Source: Streptomyces sp. WP-1 (GTDB taxonomy: Bacteria; Actinomycetota; Actinomycetes; Streptomycetales; Streptomycetaceae). Taken from it: a DNA stretch of 64,000 bases. Location of the stretch: contig NZ_CP123923.1 in NCBI RefSeq assembly GCF_030450125.1, positions 4,402,001 to 4,466,000 of the forward strand, given 5' to 3'. Every line of letters starts with the position of its first letter. Position 1 is the stretch's first letter. The translations under genes were made by a program, and so were the position numbers. A model generated the notes under the pieces. The model saw only the letters and a list, made by a program, of their open reading frames with translations. It was not told the origin of the DNA and did no database searches. This document shows positions 27,855 through 36,454 of this stretch, in pieces.

Positions 27855-28748
27855 ATGACGCCCGGCGACAACGGCGCGAGCACGCCCGAGGAAGACGACC
27901 CGTTCGGCTATCTGTACGCGGATGGCCAGGCCAGAGGAGCACAGCCGCCGTCCGGTGGTTACGGCTACCCGAACTCGGTCAGCAGGGTGCGCGCGGTCGG
28001 CGAGCGTCAGTACGGCCAGCAGCAGCCCTACGTCCCGCAGCAGGGTGCCTACGGCCAGCCGAACGCGCACTACCAGGCCCCGGAGACGCTCCCCGGCGGC
28101 GCCCCGCCCGCGGCCCACGCCCCGGCGCCCGGCCCCGGCCGCCGCGGCCCCAACACCAAGGGCCTGCTGATCGGCGCGATCGCGGTGGTCGCCGCGGTGG
28201 TCATCGGCATCGGCGTCGCCATGCTCAACGGCAGCTCCGACGACAAGTCCGACAACCAGGCCGGCACCACCCCGACCCACTCCCGGTCCACGGACCCGAC
28301 CCCGACGAGCAGCAGCTCGGCGGGCGGTGCGCTGCCGAAGGTCGACGCGGCGGACAGCTCCGTGCAGCTGGCGGGCGGCACCGCGGTGGCCACGAACGTC
28401 AAGGGTGCGAAGGGGGCGGGAGGCAGGTACGTGGCCGGCCTCAACCAGGTCGGCGCCTCCGTCACCTGGAACGTCGGCGACGTCCAGAAGGCCGGCTCGT
28501 ACCGCCTGTACGTGCGCTACGCGATTCCCGGTGAGGACGCCAACGCGACGGTGACGGTCAACGGCAAGTCCAACCAGCAGCCGCTCGGCATGAAGAACTT
28601 CATCGGCTCGCCGAAGGGCGACTTCGAGAAGGGCTGGCAGACCACCTGGGCCCCCGTCACGTTGAACCGGGGCTCCAACACGGTGACGATCGCCTGCGGC
28701 CAGGGCAACCAGTGCAACGCCCTCATCGACCAGCTGTGGGTCCAGTAG
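27855..28748 (+). CDS. Membrane-anchored protein with carbohydrate-binding-like domain
   Basis: 297 aa. A Gly/Gln/Pro/Tyr-rich cytoplasmic N-terminus (residues 1-95) precedes one membrane segment (KGLLIGAIAVVAAVVIGIGVAM), a Ser/Thr linker and a C-terminal beta-sandwich resembling CBM35/CBM6 (DSSVQLAGGTAVATNVKGA, then ASVTWNVGDVQKAGSYRLYV and GSNTVTIACGQGNQCNALID). It probably binds a glycan at the cell surface. It lies between cdgB and the amino-sugar genes. RBS GAGGAG about 10 nt before ATG 27855. Confidence 0.8.
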   Translation: MTPGDNGASTPEEDDPFGYLYADGQARGAQPPSGGYGYPNSVSRVRAVGERQYGQQQPYVPQQGAYGQPNAHYQAPETLPGGAPPAAHAPAPGPGRRGPNTKGLLIGAIAVVAAVVIGIGVAMLNGSSDDKSDNQAGTTPTHSRSTDPTPTSSSSAGGALPKVDAADSSVQLAGGTAVATNVKGAKGAGGRYVAGLNQVGASVTWNVGDVQKAGSYRLYVRYAIPGEDANATVTVNGKSNQQPLGMKNFIGSPKGDFEKGWQTTWAPVTLNRGSNTVTIACGQGNQCNALIDQLWVQ

Positions 28749-28763
28749 CGCCCGGACAGCGGA

Positions 28764-28789
28764 ACGGTCCCCGGGGTGCCGGGGACCGT
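28764..28789. terminator. Terminator between the carbohydrate-binding and I36-like genes
   Basis: An 11-bp perfect stem ACGGTCCCCGG (28764-28774) with CCGGGGACCGT (28779-28789), loop GGTG, placed between convergent genes. Confidence 0.75.
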
Positions 28790-28806
28790 CGTCAGGTTCA
28801 GGGCCG

Positions 28807-29163
28807 CTACTTCGCGTTGACTCCGATCCCCGTGACGGTGCCACCGGGGTTGTTCGAGTAGGTGTGTGCCTTCAGAGTGATGAGCCGGGTTCCGTGGTCG
28901 CAGCCGGTGCCGGGTGTGATGTGCCAGAACTCGATGCGGTAGGACGTCTGGTTCGAGACGGACCGGGCCGTGGTGAAGGGGTAGCAGCCGGGCTCCACGG
29001 AGAGGACGGTCCTGGTACCGGTCCTGTTCGTCCCCGACCAGCCGCAGACCTTCCCCTGCGGGCAGGTACGGGGATCGGCCGCCGCGGCCGGTGTGGCGAA
29101 GACACCGCCCAGCAGTGCGCCGGTTACAGCCACCGTCGTCAGGCTCTTCTTGAACACGCTCAT
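28807..29163 (-). CDS. Secreted peptidase-inhibitor-family I36-like peptide
   Basis: 118 aa. A clear Sec signal (MSVFKKSLTTVAVTGALLGG, cleavage after ATPAAAA near residue 29) is followed by a small cysteine-bearing domain: RTCPQGKVCGWSG, CYPF, CDHGTRL. The CPxGxxCxW start is that of I36 (SMI-like) inhibitors. Four cysteines are present in the mature part, enough for two disulfides. It should act outside the cell. RBS AGGGGG 10 nt upstream. Upstream lies a 7-bp-arm inverted repeat. Confidence 0.75.
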   Translation of the reverse strand: MSVFKKSLTTVAVTGALLGGVFATPAAAADPRTCPQGKVCGWSGTNRTGTRTVLSVEPGCYPFTTARSVSNQTSYRIEFWHITPGTGCDHGTRLITLKAHTYSNNPGGTVTGIGVNAK

Positions 29164-29185
29164 ATGGGATTACCCCCTACAACTA

Positions 29186-29206
29186 TCGCTATTGGTCATA
29201 TAGCGA
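29186..29206. promoter_or_regulatory. Inverted repeat in the promoter of the I36-like gene
   Basis: TCGCTAT (29186-29192) and ATAGCGA (29200-29206) are perfect 7-bp arms around TGGTCAT, 23 bp upstream of the start codon and in an unusually AT-rich patch. The placement would cover a promoter, so a repressor or activator site is likely. Confidence 0.45.
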
Positions 29207-29295
29207 ACGGATGATCATCCAATCACCCAGCCGACGTCGGGGGAAGGCACTCCTCGGCCAAACTGCTGGTCAGACGCATGAGAGCCACAAAGCTT

Positions 29296-30213
29296 TCACG
29301 CCGCCGTCACCGACAAGCGCGCCAGGAGCCTCTCGTAGACCCCGCGGTCGAAGTCACCCGCCGTGGGGGACCGCACGGTGGCCGCTGACAGGGCGACCGC
29401 ACGGGTGAGGCGGTCCGGCCAGGGGAGCCGGTCCAGCAGACCGGACAGGAGACCGGCGACGGCCGAGTCGCCCGCGCCGGTGGGGTTGCCGTGCTCACGG
29501 GCGGGCGGGATCACGCGCCAGCGGCCCTCCGGGGTGGAGGCCAGGAGGCCGTTCGGGCCCAGGGAGGTGATGACCGTGTGGGCGCCGCGGCGGCGGGCGG
29601 CCTCGGTGGCGCGCAGGGGGTCGTGGGAGCCGGTGAGTTCGGCCAGTTCGTCGGCGTTCGGTTTGATGATGTCGGGGCGGGCCGCCACCCCGCGGCGCAG
29701 CGGCTCGCCGCTGGTGTCCAGCAGGACCGGTACGCCGACGGAACGCGCCGTGCGTATCAGGCCCGCGTACGCCCCCACCGGCACCCCCGGCGGCAGGCTG
29801 CCGCACAGCGCCACCGCCGAGGCCCCGGAGAGCAACCCCGCGTAGCGGTCCAGGAACGCGGCCCACTCCGCGGGCGCGATCTGCGGGCCCGGCTCGTTCA
29901 ACTGCGTCGTGTCACCGGAGTGTTCGTCCACGACCGCGATCGTGCGCCGCGTCGCCCCCGCCACCGGCACCAGCGCGTCCGTCAGCCCCCCGGTCCCGGC
30001 GAGCCCGTCCCGCACCGCCCGGCCCGTGCCGCCGCCCGCGAACCCGGTGACCGTCACCTCGTGCCCGAGCGCCGCGAGCACCCGGGCCACGTTCACACCC
30101 TTGCCGCCCGGGCGCTCGATGACCTCCGAGACCCGGTGCGAGGCGTGCGGACGCAGCGACGCCACCCGATAGGTGATGTCGAGAGCGGTGTTCAGCGTGA
30201 CCGTGAGGATCAC
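29296..30213 (-). CDS. 1-phosphofructokinase-family (PfkB) hexose kinase
   Basis: 305 aa. PfkB motif 1 GGKGVNVARVLAALG, substrate and ATP loops, and motif 2 NPTGAGDSAVAGLLSGL with the catalytic Asp of GAGD. N-terminal LTVTLNTALDITYRVASL is typical of 1-phosphofructokinase/tagatose kinases. It phosphorylates a sugar phosphate; the exact sugar (fructose-1-P or a tagatose/GlcNAc-related one) is not set by the sequence. 108 bp downstream of nagA on the same strand. Confidence 0.88.
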   Translation of the reverse strand: MILTVTLNTALDITYRVASLRPHASHRVSEVIERPGGKGVNVARVLAALGHEVTVTGFAGGGTGRAVRDGLAGTGGLTDALVPVAGATRRTIAVVDEHSGDTTQLNEPGPQIAPAEWAAFLDRYAGLLSGASAVALCGSLPPGVPVGAYAGLIRTARSVGVPVLLDTSGEPLRRGVAARPDIIKPNADELAELTGSHDPLRATEAARRRGAHTVITSLGPNGLLASTPEGRWRVIPPAREHGNPTGAGDSAVAGLLSGLLDRLPWPDRLTRAVALSAATVRSPTAGDFDRGVYERLLARLSVTAA

Positions 30214-30321
30214 CCGGGCTGCCTCCCTCGAAGCCGACGTTCCGGGGCCCCGATCATGCCAAAGGGACGGCGGCCGACCCAGACGCGGGTCGGCCTCCGC
30301 CGCAGGGAAAAGCCGGGCGTA

Positions 30322-31485
30322 TCAGCCCAGTTGGGGAGCGACCACCCACTCGCCGCGCCGCATGACGCCCCGCACGTCGAAGTCCGCGTCCAGCAGCACC
30401 AGGTCCGCGTCCTTGCCGGGCTCCAGGGAGCCGATCCGGTCGGACAGGCCCAGCAGCCGGGCCGGGTTGGCGGACAGGGCCTTCACCGCGTCCTCGACCG
30501 GCAGCCGGTCCACGGTCACCGCCCGCTTGAACGCGCGGTCCAGCGTCAGCGTGGAGCCCGCGATCGAACCGCCCTCCACCAGCCGGGCCACCCCCTCGCT
30601 GACCTCCACCTCCAGCGGGCCCAGCATGTAGCGGCCGTCGCCGGTCCCGGCCGCGTCCATCGCGTCGGTGATGAACGCCACCCGGTCCGCGCCCGCGTGA
30701 CGGAACGCCAGCTCCAGGGCGGCCGGGTGCAGATGCGTGCCGTCGTTGATCAGCTCGACCGTCACCCGCTCGTCCTCCAGGAGGGCGGCGACCGGGCCCG
30801 GGGTGCGGTGGCCGAGGGCGGGCATCGCGTTGAAGAGGTGCGTGGCGACCGTGGCACCCGCCTCGATGGCGTCCACCGTCTGCTCGTACGTCGCGTCCGT
30901 GTGCCCGATCGCCGCGATCACCCCGTGCTCGGCGAGCAGCCGCACCGAGTCGATGCCGCCCGGCAGCTCGGCGGCGAGGGTGAGCATCCGCGCCTGCCCG
31001 CGCGCCGCGTCGATCAGCTTGCGCACCTCGGCCGGCTCCGGGTCGCGCAGCAGCGCCTCGGAATGGGCGCCCTTGCGGCACGGCGAGATGAACGGCCCCT
31101 CGAAGTGGACGCCCGCGATGTCGCCCTGCTCGGCCAGCTCGCTGAGCAGCCCGGCCTGGCGGACCAGCAGGTCCATCTCGTCGGTGACGGTGGAGGCGAC
31201 GAGGGTGGTGGTGCCGTGCGCGCGGTGGGTGCGGATCGCGGTGAGGATCTGCTCGGCGGTGCCGGAGAAGGAGGCGCCGCCGCCGCCGTGGTTGTGCAGG
31301 TCGACGAAGCCGGGGACCAGCCAGTGGCCGGAGACGTCCAGCTCGGGGGCGCCGGCCGGCGCGGTGCCGGTGATGTGCCGGCCGGCCACGGCGACCCGGC
31401 CGTTCTTCACCGTTCCGGTGGGGAGGACGACGTTCGCGCCGGTGAGCACCTGCGGGTTCGTCGCGGCTCCTCTTGGACTGGCCAT
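30322..31485 (-). CDS. nagA: N-acetylglucosamine-6-phosphate deacetylase
   Basis: 387 aa. Amidohydrolase barrel with the metal site VDLHNHGGGGASF, then HFEGPFISP, AAIGHTDATYEQ, LFNAMPALGHRTPG, and the catalytic D in AFITDAMDAAG. It removes acetate from GlcNAc-6-P to give GlcN-6-P, the first committed step of GlcNAc use and the source of the DasR effector pathway. The start overlaps the nagK stop by 1 bp (31485), so nagK-nagA is an operon. Confidence 0.94.
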   Translation of the reverse strand: MASPRGAATNPQVLTGANVVLPTGTVKNGRVAVAGRHITGTAPAGAPELDVSGHWLVPGFVDLHNHGGGGASFSGTAEQILTAIRTHRAHGTTTLVASTVTDEMDLLVRQAGLLSELAEQGDIAGVHFEGPFISPCRKGAHSEALLRDPEPAEVRKLIDAARGQARMLTLAAELPGGIDSVRLLAEHGVIAAIGHTDATYEQTVDAIEAGATVATHLFNAMPALGHRTPGPVAALLEDERVTVELINDGTHLHPAALELAFRHAGADRVAFITDAMDAAGTGDGRYMLGPLEVEVSEGVARLVEGGSIAGSTLTLDRAFKRAVTVDRLPVEDAVKALSANPARLLGLSDRIGSLEPGKDADLVLLDADFDVRGVMRRGEWVVAPQLG

Positions 31486-32423
31486 CAGGTGTCTACCTCC
31501 GGAGTAGAAGTGGTCGTCAGCAGATCCCGCGCGAGCAGGCCCGCGCCCAGGCAGCCGGCGGTGTCGCCGAGGGCGGCGGGGACGATGGACGGCAGTTTCT
31601 GGAAGGTGACCCGGCGCCGGACGGCGTCCCGCAGGGGCTGGAACAACACTTCCCCCGCCTCGGCGAGACCGCCACCGATGATCAGCGTGCGCGGGTCCAG
31701 CAGGGTGAGCGCGGTGACCAGGCCGTCGGCGAGCGCGTCCACCGCCTCCTGCCAGACCCGCCGGGCACCGGGGTCGCCCGCCGCGACGGCCCGCGCGCAG
31801 TCGGCCGCGTCCGCGTCCGGGTCCCCGCCCGCCGCCGCCCAGGCCTCGCTGACGGCGGACGCGGAGGCGTACCGCTCCAGACAGCCGCGCTGCCCGCAGG
31901 GGCAGAGCGTGCCCCCGGGCCGTACGACGACATGGCCGATCTCGCCCGCGAAGCCGTGCGCCCCGGACTCCACCCGGCCGTCGATGCCGATCGCGCCCGC
32001 GATGCCGGTGCCGAGCGGCACGAACAGGAAGCGGTCGGCGCCCCGGCCCGCGCCGATCCGGCCCTCGGCGAGCCCGCCGGCGCGCACGTCGTGGCCGAGC
32101 GCGACGGGCACCCCGAGCCGCTTCGCGAGCAGATCGCGCAGCGGTACGTCCTTCCAGCCGAGGTTGGCGGCGTAGACGGCGGTGCCGTGCTCCTCGTCGA
32201 CGATGCCGGGCACCGCTATGCCGGCGGCGGCCGGCGGGCCGTGGTGCTCGGCGCCGTACGCGTACAGCTCGGCGGCGAAGTCGAGGATGCCCGCGACCAC
32301 CGCGTCGGGGCCGCGCTCGCGGCCGGTGGCGCGGCGGGCGTGGTGCAGCAGGGCGCCGTCGTCCCCGACGAGGGCGGCCTTCATACCCGTACCGCCCACG
32401 TCCAGGGCGATGACATGTCTCAC
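31485..32423 (-). CDS. nagK: N-acetylglucosamine kinase, ROK family
   Basis: 312 aa. ATP-binding N-terminus ALDVGGTGMKAALVGDDG, active-site region with the conserved ROK glutamate, and the zinc site CPCGQRGCLERYASASAV (the CxCGxxGCxE pattern). It phosphorylates GlcNAc (and perhaps glucose) at C6. The start lies 27 bp from a dre-like box. The next gene on the other side is a solute-binding lipoprotein that diverges. Confidence 0.88.
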   Translation of the reverse strand: MRHVIALDVGGTGMKAALVGDDGALLHHARRATGRERGPDAVVAGILDFAAELYAYGAEHHGPPAAAGIAVPGIVDEEHGTAVYAANLGWKDVPLRDLLAKRLGVPVALGHDVRAGGLAEGRIGAGRGADRFLFVPLGTGIAGAIGIDGRVESGAHGFAGEIGHVVVRPGGTLCPCGQRGCLERYASASAVSEAWAAAGGDPDADAADCARAVAAGDPGARRVWQEAVDALADGLVTALTLLDPRTLIIGGGLAEAGEVLFQPLRDAVRRRVTFQKLPSIVPAALGDTAGCLGAGLLARDLLTTTSTPEVDT

Positions 32424-32450
32424 GGGGACAGTGTGGCCCGCTGACCCGCG

Positions 32451-32484
32451 AGAGGTCTAGTCCACTCGCGTGGTGTAGACCTTA
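32451..32484. promoter_or_regulatory. Two dre-like DasR boxes between nagK and the lipoprotein gene
   Basis: Box 1 AGAGGTCTAGTCCACT (32451-32466) matches 12 of 16 positions of the palindrome ACTGGTCTAGACCAGT. Box 2 CGTGGTGTAGACCTTA (32469-32484) matches 10 of 16. They are centred 18 bp apart and sit between the start codons of the divergent nagK and lipoprotein genes. DasR is the GntR-type GlcNAc repressor and nagKA is a known target. Confidence 0.75.
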
Positions 32485-32532
32485 GGCATTCATCTCACTA
32501 ATCGTTCGGACAGCAGGGTTGGGGCTTTGACG

Positions 32533-33831
32533 GTGCGTCGGCGTACGGCAGGAATGATCGCGACGGTGTCCGCGATGGGCATGACCGCGTTCCTCGGCGG
32601 CTGCGGGAGCACGGGCTCCTCCGATGTGACCCTCAGACTCGTGGCCGCGGACTACGGCGACTCGGCGGGGAACAGCTCGCAGAAGTACTGGGACTCGCTG
32701 GTCAAGGAGTACGAGAAGACGCACCCGCACGTGAAGGTGCAGGTCAGCGTGTACTCCTGGAACGACGTCGACCGCAAGGTCAAGGAGATGGTCGACGCCG
32801 GGCACGCGCCGGACCTGGCGCAGATCGGCGCCTACGCCGACTACGCGGCGGCCGGGAAGCTCTACGCGGCCTCCGACCTGCTCTCCATCCGCACCCAGGC
32901 GGACTTCCTCTCCCAGCTGTCCGACGCCGGCCAGTGGAGCCATACGCAGTACGGCATACCCTTCGCCGCGTCCACGCGGGTGCTCTTCTACAACAAGACG
33001 CTCTTCGCGAGCGCCGGCATCACCACCCCGCCCACCAGCTGGGACGACCTGGCCTCGGACGCCAAGGCGCTCAAGGCGAAGGGCGTGAAGTACCCCTTCG
33101 CGCTGCCGCTGGGGCCCGAGGAGGCGCAGGCCGAGACGATGCAGTGGCTGCTCAGCGGCGGCGACGGCGGTTCCGGGGGCACCGGGTACACCGACGACAT
33201 CGGCACCTACACCATCGACTCCGAGCAGAACGTGCAGACGTTCTCCTGGCTCAAGGACGACCTGGTCGCCAAGGGGCTGACCGGGCCGGTGGCGCCGGGC
33301 AAGCTGAACCGGGCGCAGGCGTTCGCGGCCTTCGCCGACGGGCAGGTCGGCATGGTCGACGGGCATCCCACGCTGATCCAGCAGGCCGAGGCGAAGGGCG
33401 TGCGCTTCGGCATGGTGCCGACGCCGAGCCGGACCGGGCGGGCGCGGTCCTCGATGGGCGTGTCCGACTGGATGATGGCGTTCAAGCAGAACGGCCACGC
33501 CGACCAGATCGGCGACTTCCTGAACTACGTGTACAGCGAGAAGAACGTCCTGGACTTCTCCCGCACCTACGGGCTCCTCCCGGTCACCACCTCCGCCTCC
33601 AACGCCATGAGCGCGTCCGACGCGGCGCCCGACAAGGCCCTGCACCCCTTCCTGGACCAGCTGCCCACGAGCGAGCTGTACCCGGTGGGCAAGACCTCCT
33701 GGGCGCAGGTCAGCGCGGCCGTGAAGCAGAACATCGGCCAGGCCGTCGAGCCCGACGGCAACCCCGAGAGCGTCCTCACCCGGCTCCAGGCCACGGCCAC
33801 GGCGGCGGACAGCGCGGCCAGCACCAACTGA
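32533..33831 (+). CDS. Extracellular solute-binding lipoprotein (sugar ABC importer)
   Basis: 432 aa from GTG 32533; a TTG two codons upstream (32527) is the alternative. Signal peptide ends GMTAFLGG-C with a lipobox-like GGC. Substrate-binding Type 1 fold: DVTLRLVAADYGDSAGNSSQ, APDLAQIGAYADYAAAGKLY, PFAASTRVLFYNKTLFASAG, TSWDDLASDAKALKAKG, VGMVDGHPTLIQQA. It should bind a sugar for an MsiK-energised importer. No permease genes follow, so it is an orphan binding protein. It shares the dre-controlled promoter region with nagK. Confidence 0.85.
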   Translation: MRRRTAGMIATVSAMGMTAFLGGCGSTGSSDVTLRLVAADYGDSAGNSSQKYWDSLVKEYEKTHPHVKVQVSVYSWNDVDRKVKEMVDAGHAPDLAQIGAYADYAAAGKLYAASDLLSIRTQADFLSQLSDAGQWSHTQYGIPFAASTRVLFYNKTLFASAGITTPPTSWDDLASDAKALKAKGVKYPFALPLGPEEAQAETMQWLLSGGDGGSGGTGYTDDIGTYTIDSEQNVQTFSWLKDDLVAKGLTGPVAPGKLNRAQAFAAFADGQVGMVDGHPTLIQQAEAKGVRFGMVPTPSRTGRARSSMGVSDWMMAFKQNGHADQIGDFLNYVYSEKNVLDFSRTYGLLPVTTSASNAMSASDAAPDKALHPFLDQLPTSELYPVGKTSWAQVSAAVKQNIGQAVEPDGNPESVLTRLQATATAADSAASTN

Positions 33832-33847
33832 GCGCTACGGTTTCCCC

Positions 33848-34072
33848 ATGGAACTGGGTGAGCGCGAGCAGGAGATCCTCGCACTGGAACGCCGGTCCTT
33901 CCCCGGGCCCGGCGCGAAGGAACGTGCCATCCGTGAGGACCTCCACCTCTCCCCGGTCCGCTACTACCAGCTCCTCAACGCCCTCCTCGACGACGAACGC
34001 GCCCTCTCCCACGACCCGCTCACGGTGAACCGCCTGCGCAGGATCAGGGAGACGCGGCGCTCGGAGCGCTGA
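33848..34072 (+). CDS. DUF3263 protein
   Basis: 74 aa. Helical protein with an HTH-like section (FPGPGAKERAIREDLHLSPVRYYQLLNALL) and a basic C-terminal helix (RLRRIRETRRSER). Matches the actinobacterial DUF3263 family in length and content. Role unknown, possibly DNA-binding. It follows the lipoprotein gene by 16 bp. Confidence 0.8.
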   Translation: MELGEREQEILALERRSFPGPGAKERAIREDLHLSPVRYYQLLNALLDDERALSHDPLTVNRLRRIRETRRSER

Positions 34073-34123
34073 GGCGGAGGAGTCACAGGCGTGACGACCG
34101 CCCCCGCTGGATAGTGTCGGTAC

Positions 34124-34957
34124 ATGGATTCTCTGCCGACCCCCGCCACCCCGGCCGGCCGGGACGGACTCACCGCGCTGCTCGACAACCCCGCCGCCGC
34201 GGTGATCGGCCTGGACTTCGACGGCACCCTCGCCCCCATCGTGGACGACCCCGAGCAGGCCCGCGCCCACCCCGCCGCCGTCGCCGCGCTCACCGTCCTC
34301 GCCCCCAAGGTCGCCCGTGTCGCCGTGATCACCGGCCGGCCCGCGGGCGTCGCGGTCCGCTACGGCGGCTTCGCCGGTGTCCCCGGCCTCGACCACCTCA
34401 CCGTCCTCGGCCACTACGGCGCCGAACGCTGGGACGCCGCCACCGGCACCGTCACCGCCCCCGCCCCGCACCCCGGCGTCGCCGCCGTCCGCGCCGAACT
34501 GCCGGGCCTGCTGGACCGGATCGGCGCCTGGCAGGGCACCTGGATCGAGGAGAAGGGCCGCGCCGTCGCCGTGCACACGCGCCGCGCACAGGACCCGCAG
34601 GCCGCGTACGAGGCCCTGCGCGCCCCCCTCGCCGACCTCGCCACCCGCCACGGGCTGATCGTCGAACCCGGCCGGATGGTCCTCGAACTGCGCCCGCCCG
34701 GCATGGACAAGGGCGTCGCCCTCGGCGAGTACCTCCGCGAGACCGGCGCCCGGTCCGTCCTCTACGCCGGTGACGACCTCGGTGACCTGCCCGCCTTCGC
34801 CGCCGTCGACAAACTCCGCTCCGAGGGCACCCCGGGGCTCCTCGTGTGCAGCGGCAGCACGGAGGTCCCCGAACTGGCCGAGCGGGCCGACCTGGTGGTC
34901 GACGGCCCCGAGGGCGTCGTCGGACTCCTCACCGCGCTGGCGGCTCAGCTGGTCTGA
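34124..34957 (+). CDS. otsB: Trehalose-6-phosphate phosphatase
   Basis: 277 aa. HAD-family motif I is GLDFDGTLAPIV (D nucleophile), motif II sits at AVITGRPAGV, the cap has GHYGAERWD, and motif IV is YAGDDLGDLPAF. It dephosphorylates trehalose-6-P to trehalose. It is convergent with otsA, overlapping by 13 bp (34945-34957). Trehalose is the main compatible solute of streptomycete spores. Confidence 0.94.
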   Translation: MDSLPTPATPAGRDGLTALLDNPAAAVIGLDFDGTLAPIVDDPEQARAHPAAVAALTVLAPKVARVAVITGRPAGVAVRYGGFAGVPGLDHLTVLGHYGAERWDAATGTVTAPAPHPGVAAVRAELPGLLDRIGAWQGTWIEEKGRAVAVHTRRAQDPQAAYEALRAPLADLATRHGLIVEPGRMVLELRPPGMDKGVALGEYLRETGARSVLYAGDDLGDLPAFAAVDKLRSEGTPGLLVCSGSTEVPELAERADLVVDGPEGVVGLLTALAAQLV

Positions 34958-36372
34958 TCGTCCAGGGCGTGCAGCTGGTCCAGGAACCACCGGGCCGGCG
35001 GCAGCGCCGTGCCCGCCGCGGCCAGCCGCTTCGAGCGCTCGGCCCGCTCCTCGGCCGGCATGGTCAGCGCCGTGTGCAGCGTCTCGGCCGTGCCCGTGAT
35101 GTCGTACGGGTTGACCGTGAGCGCGTCCTCCCCCATCTCCTCGTGCGCCCCCGCCTCCCGCGAGAGCACCAGCACACAGCCCTCGTCGGAGACGACCGGG
35201 ACCTCCTTGGCGACCAGGTTCATGCCGTCCCGGATCGGGTTGACCAGTGCCACGTCGGCCAGCCGGTACGCGGCGAGGGAACGGGCGAAGTCGTCCTTCA
35301 CATGCAGCACCACCGGGATCCAATCCGGCGTCCCGTAGGCCGAGTTGATCTCCTCGGCGACCCGCCGCACCTCCGCCGTGTACTCCCGGTACACGGTGAG
35401 GTCCTGCCGGGAGGGGTACGCGAAGGCGACGTGGACGACCTTCTCCCGCCACTCGGGGTGCTCGTCCAGCAGCTGCCGGTACGCCAGCAGCCCGCGCACG
35501 ATGTTCTTGGACAGCTCGGTGCGGTCCACCCGGACGATCGTCCGGCGGCCCTCGCCGATCTCCGCTCGCAGCGCCGCCATCCGCTCGTCCACGTCCGGCC
35601 GGTGGGAGCGCTCGCGCAGGAAGTCGGCGTCCGCGCCCAGGCCGTGCACCCCGATCCTCGTACCGGCGGGGATCCCGGGCCCCAGCACCGCGTGGCAGCA
35701 CGCGGTGAACGCGTCCGCCCAGCGCCGGGTCAGGAACGCCGCCCGGTCCGCGCCGAGGATCCCGGTCAGCAGCTCCGCCGCGATGTCGTCGGGCAGCAGC
35801 CGGAAGTACTCCGCGGGCGCCCACGGCGTGTGCGAGAAGTGGCCGATGCGCAGATCGGGCCGCAGCTTGCGGAGCATCCGCGGGGCGAGCGCCAGGTGGT
35901 AGTCCTGGATCAGCACCGCCGCCCCGTCGCCCGCCTCCTCGGCCAGCGCCTTCGCGAACGCCTGGTTGTACGCCTCGTACGCCGCCCACTGCCGCCGGAA
36001 CTCCGCGTCGAAGACGGGCTCCAGCGGGGTCTGGTACAGCATGTGGTGCACGAACCAGAGCACCGAGTTGGCGATCCCGTTGTACGCGGCGGCGAAGACG
36101 TCCGGGTCGATGTCCAGCATCCGCACCCGCTGCCCGCCGGTGTCCGCCTCGGGCAGCGGACCGCCCTCGGCGCGGCGCACGGCCGCCCGGTCGCCGTCGC
36201 CCAGCGCGGCGCACACCCAGACCGCGTTCGTCTCCGGACCGATCGCCGACAGGCCCGAGACCAGCCCGCCGCCGCCCCGCTTGGCGCGCAGTGAGCCGTC
36301 CTCAGCCATGTCGTACGAAACCGGGCCGCGATTGGACGCGACCAGCACCTCAGCACCGTGCGTGGAAGCCAT
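34945..36372 (-). CDS. otsA: Trehalose-6-phosphate synthase
   Basis: 475 aa from ATG 36372 ([11 protein letters not shown]). GT20 fold: N-terminal [18 protein letters not shown], the [14 protein letters not shown] [31 protein letters not shown] and a C-terminal [13 protein letters not shown] with [10 protein letters not shown]. It makes trehalose-6-P from UDP- or ADP-glucose and glucose-6-P. It is opposite otsB, so the two enzymes of one pathway are not in an operon here. Confidence 0.94.
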   Translation of the reverse strand: MASTHGAEVLVASNRGPVSYDMAEDGSLRAKRGGGGLVSGLSAIGPETNAVWVCAALGDGDRAAVRRAEGGPLPEADTGGQRVRMLDIDPDVFAAAYNGIANSVLWFVHHMLYQTPLEPVFDAEFRRQWAAYEAYNQAFAKALAEEAGDGAAVLIQDYHLALAPRMLRKLRPDLRIGHFSHTPWAPAEYFRLLPDDIAAELLTGILGADRAAFLTRRWADAFTACCHAVLGPGIPAGTRIGVHGLGADADFLRERSHRPDVDERMAALRAEIGEGRRTIVRVDRTELSKNIVRGLLAYRQLLDEHPEWREKVVHVAFAYPSRQDLTVYREYTAEVRRVAEEINSAYGTPDWIPVVLHVKDDFARSLAAYRLADVALVNPIRDGMNLVAKEVPVVSDEGCVLVLSREAGAHEEMGEDALTVNPYDITGTAETLHTALTMPAEERAERSKRLAAAGTALPPARWFLDQLHALDDQTS

Positions 36373-36454
36373 GGTCCACAACCTAGCCCGACCCGCAAAC
36401 CCTCAAACCCGCAGACCGCCCCGGAACCCGGCGGCCACGCCCGTACCTGCGCTT

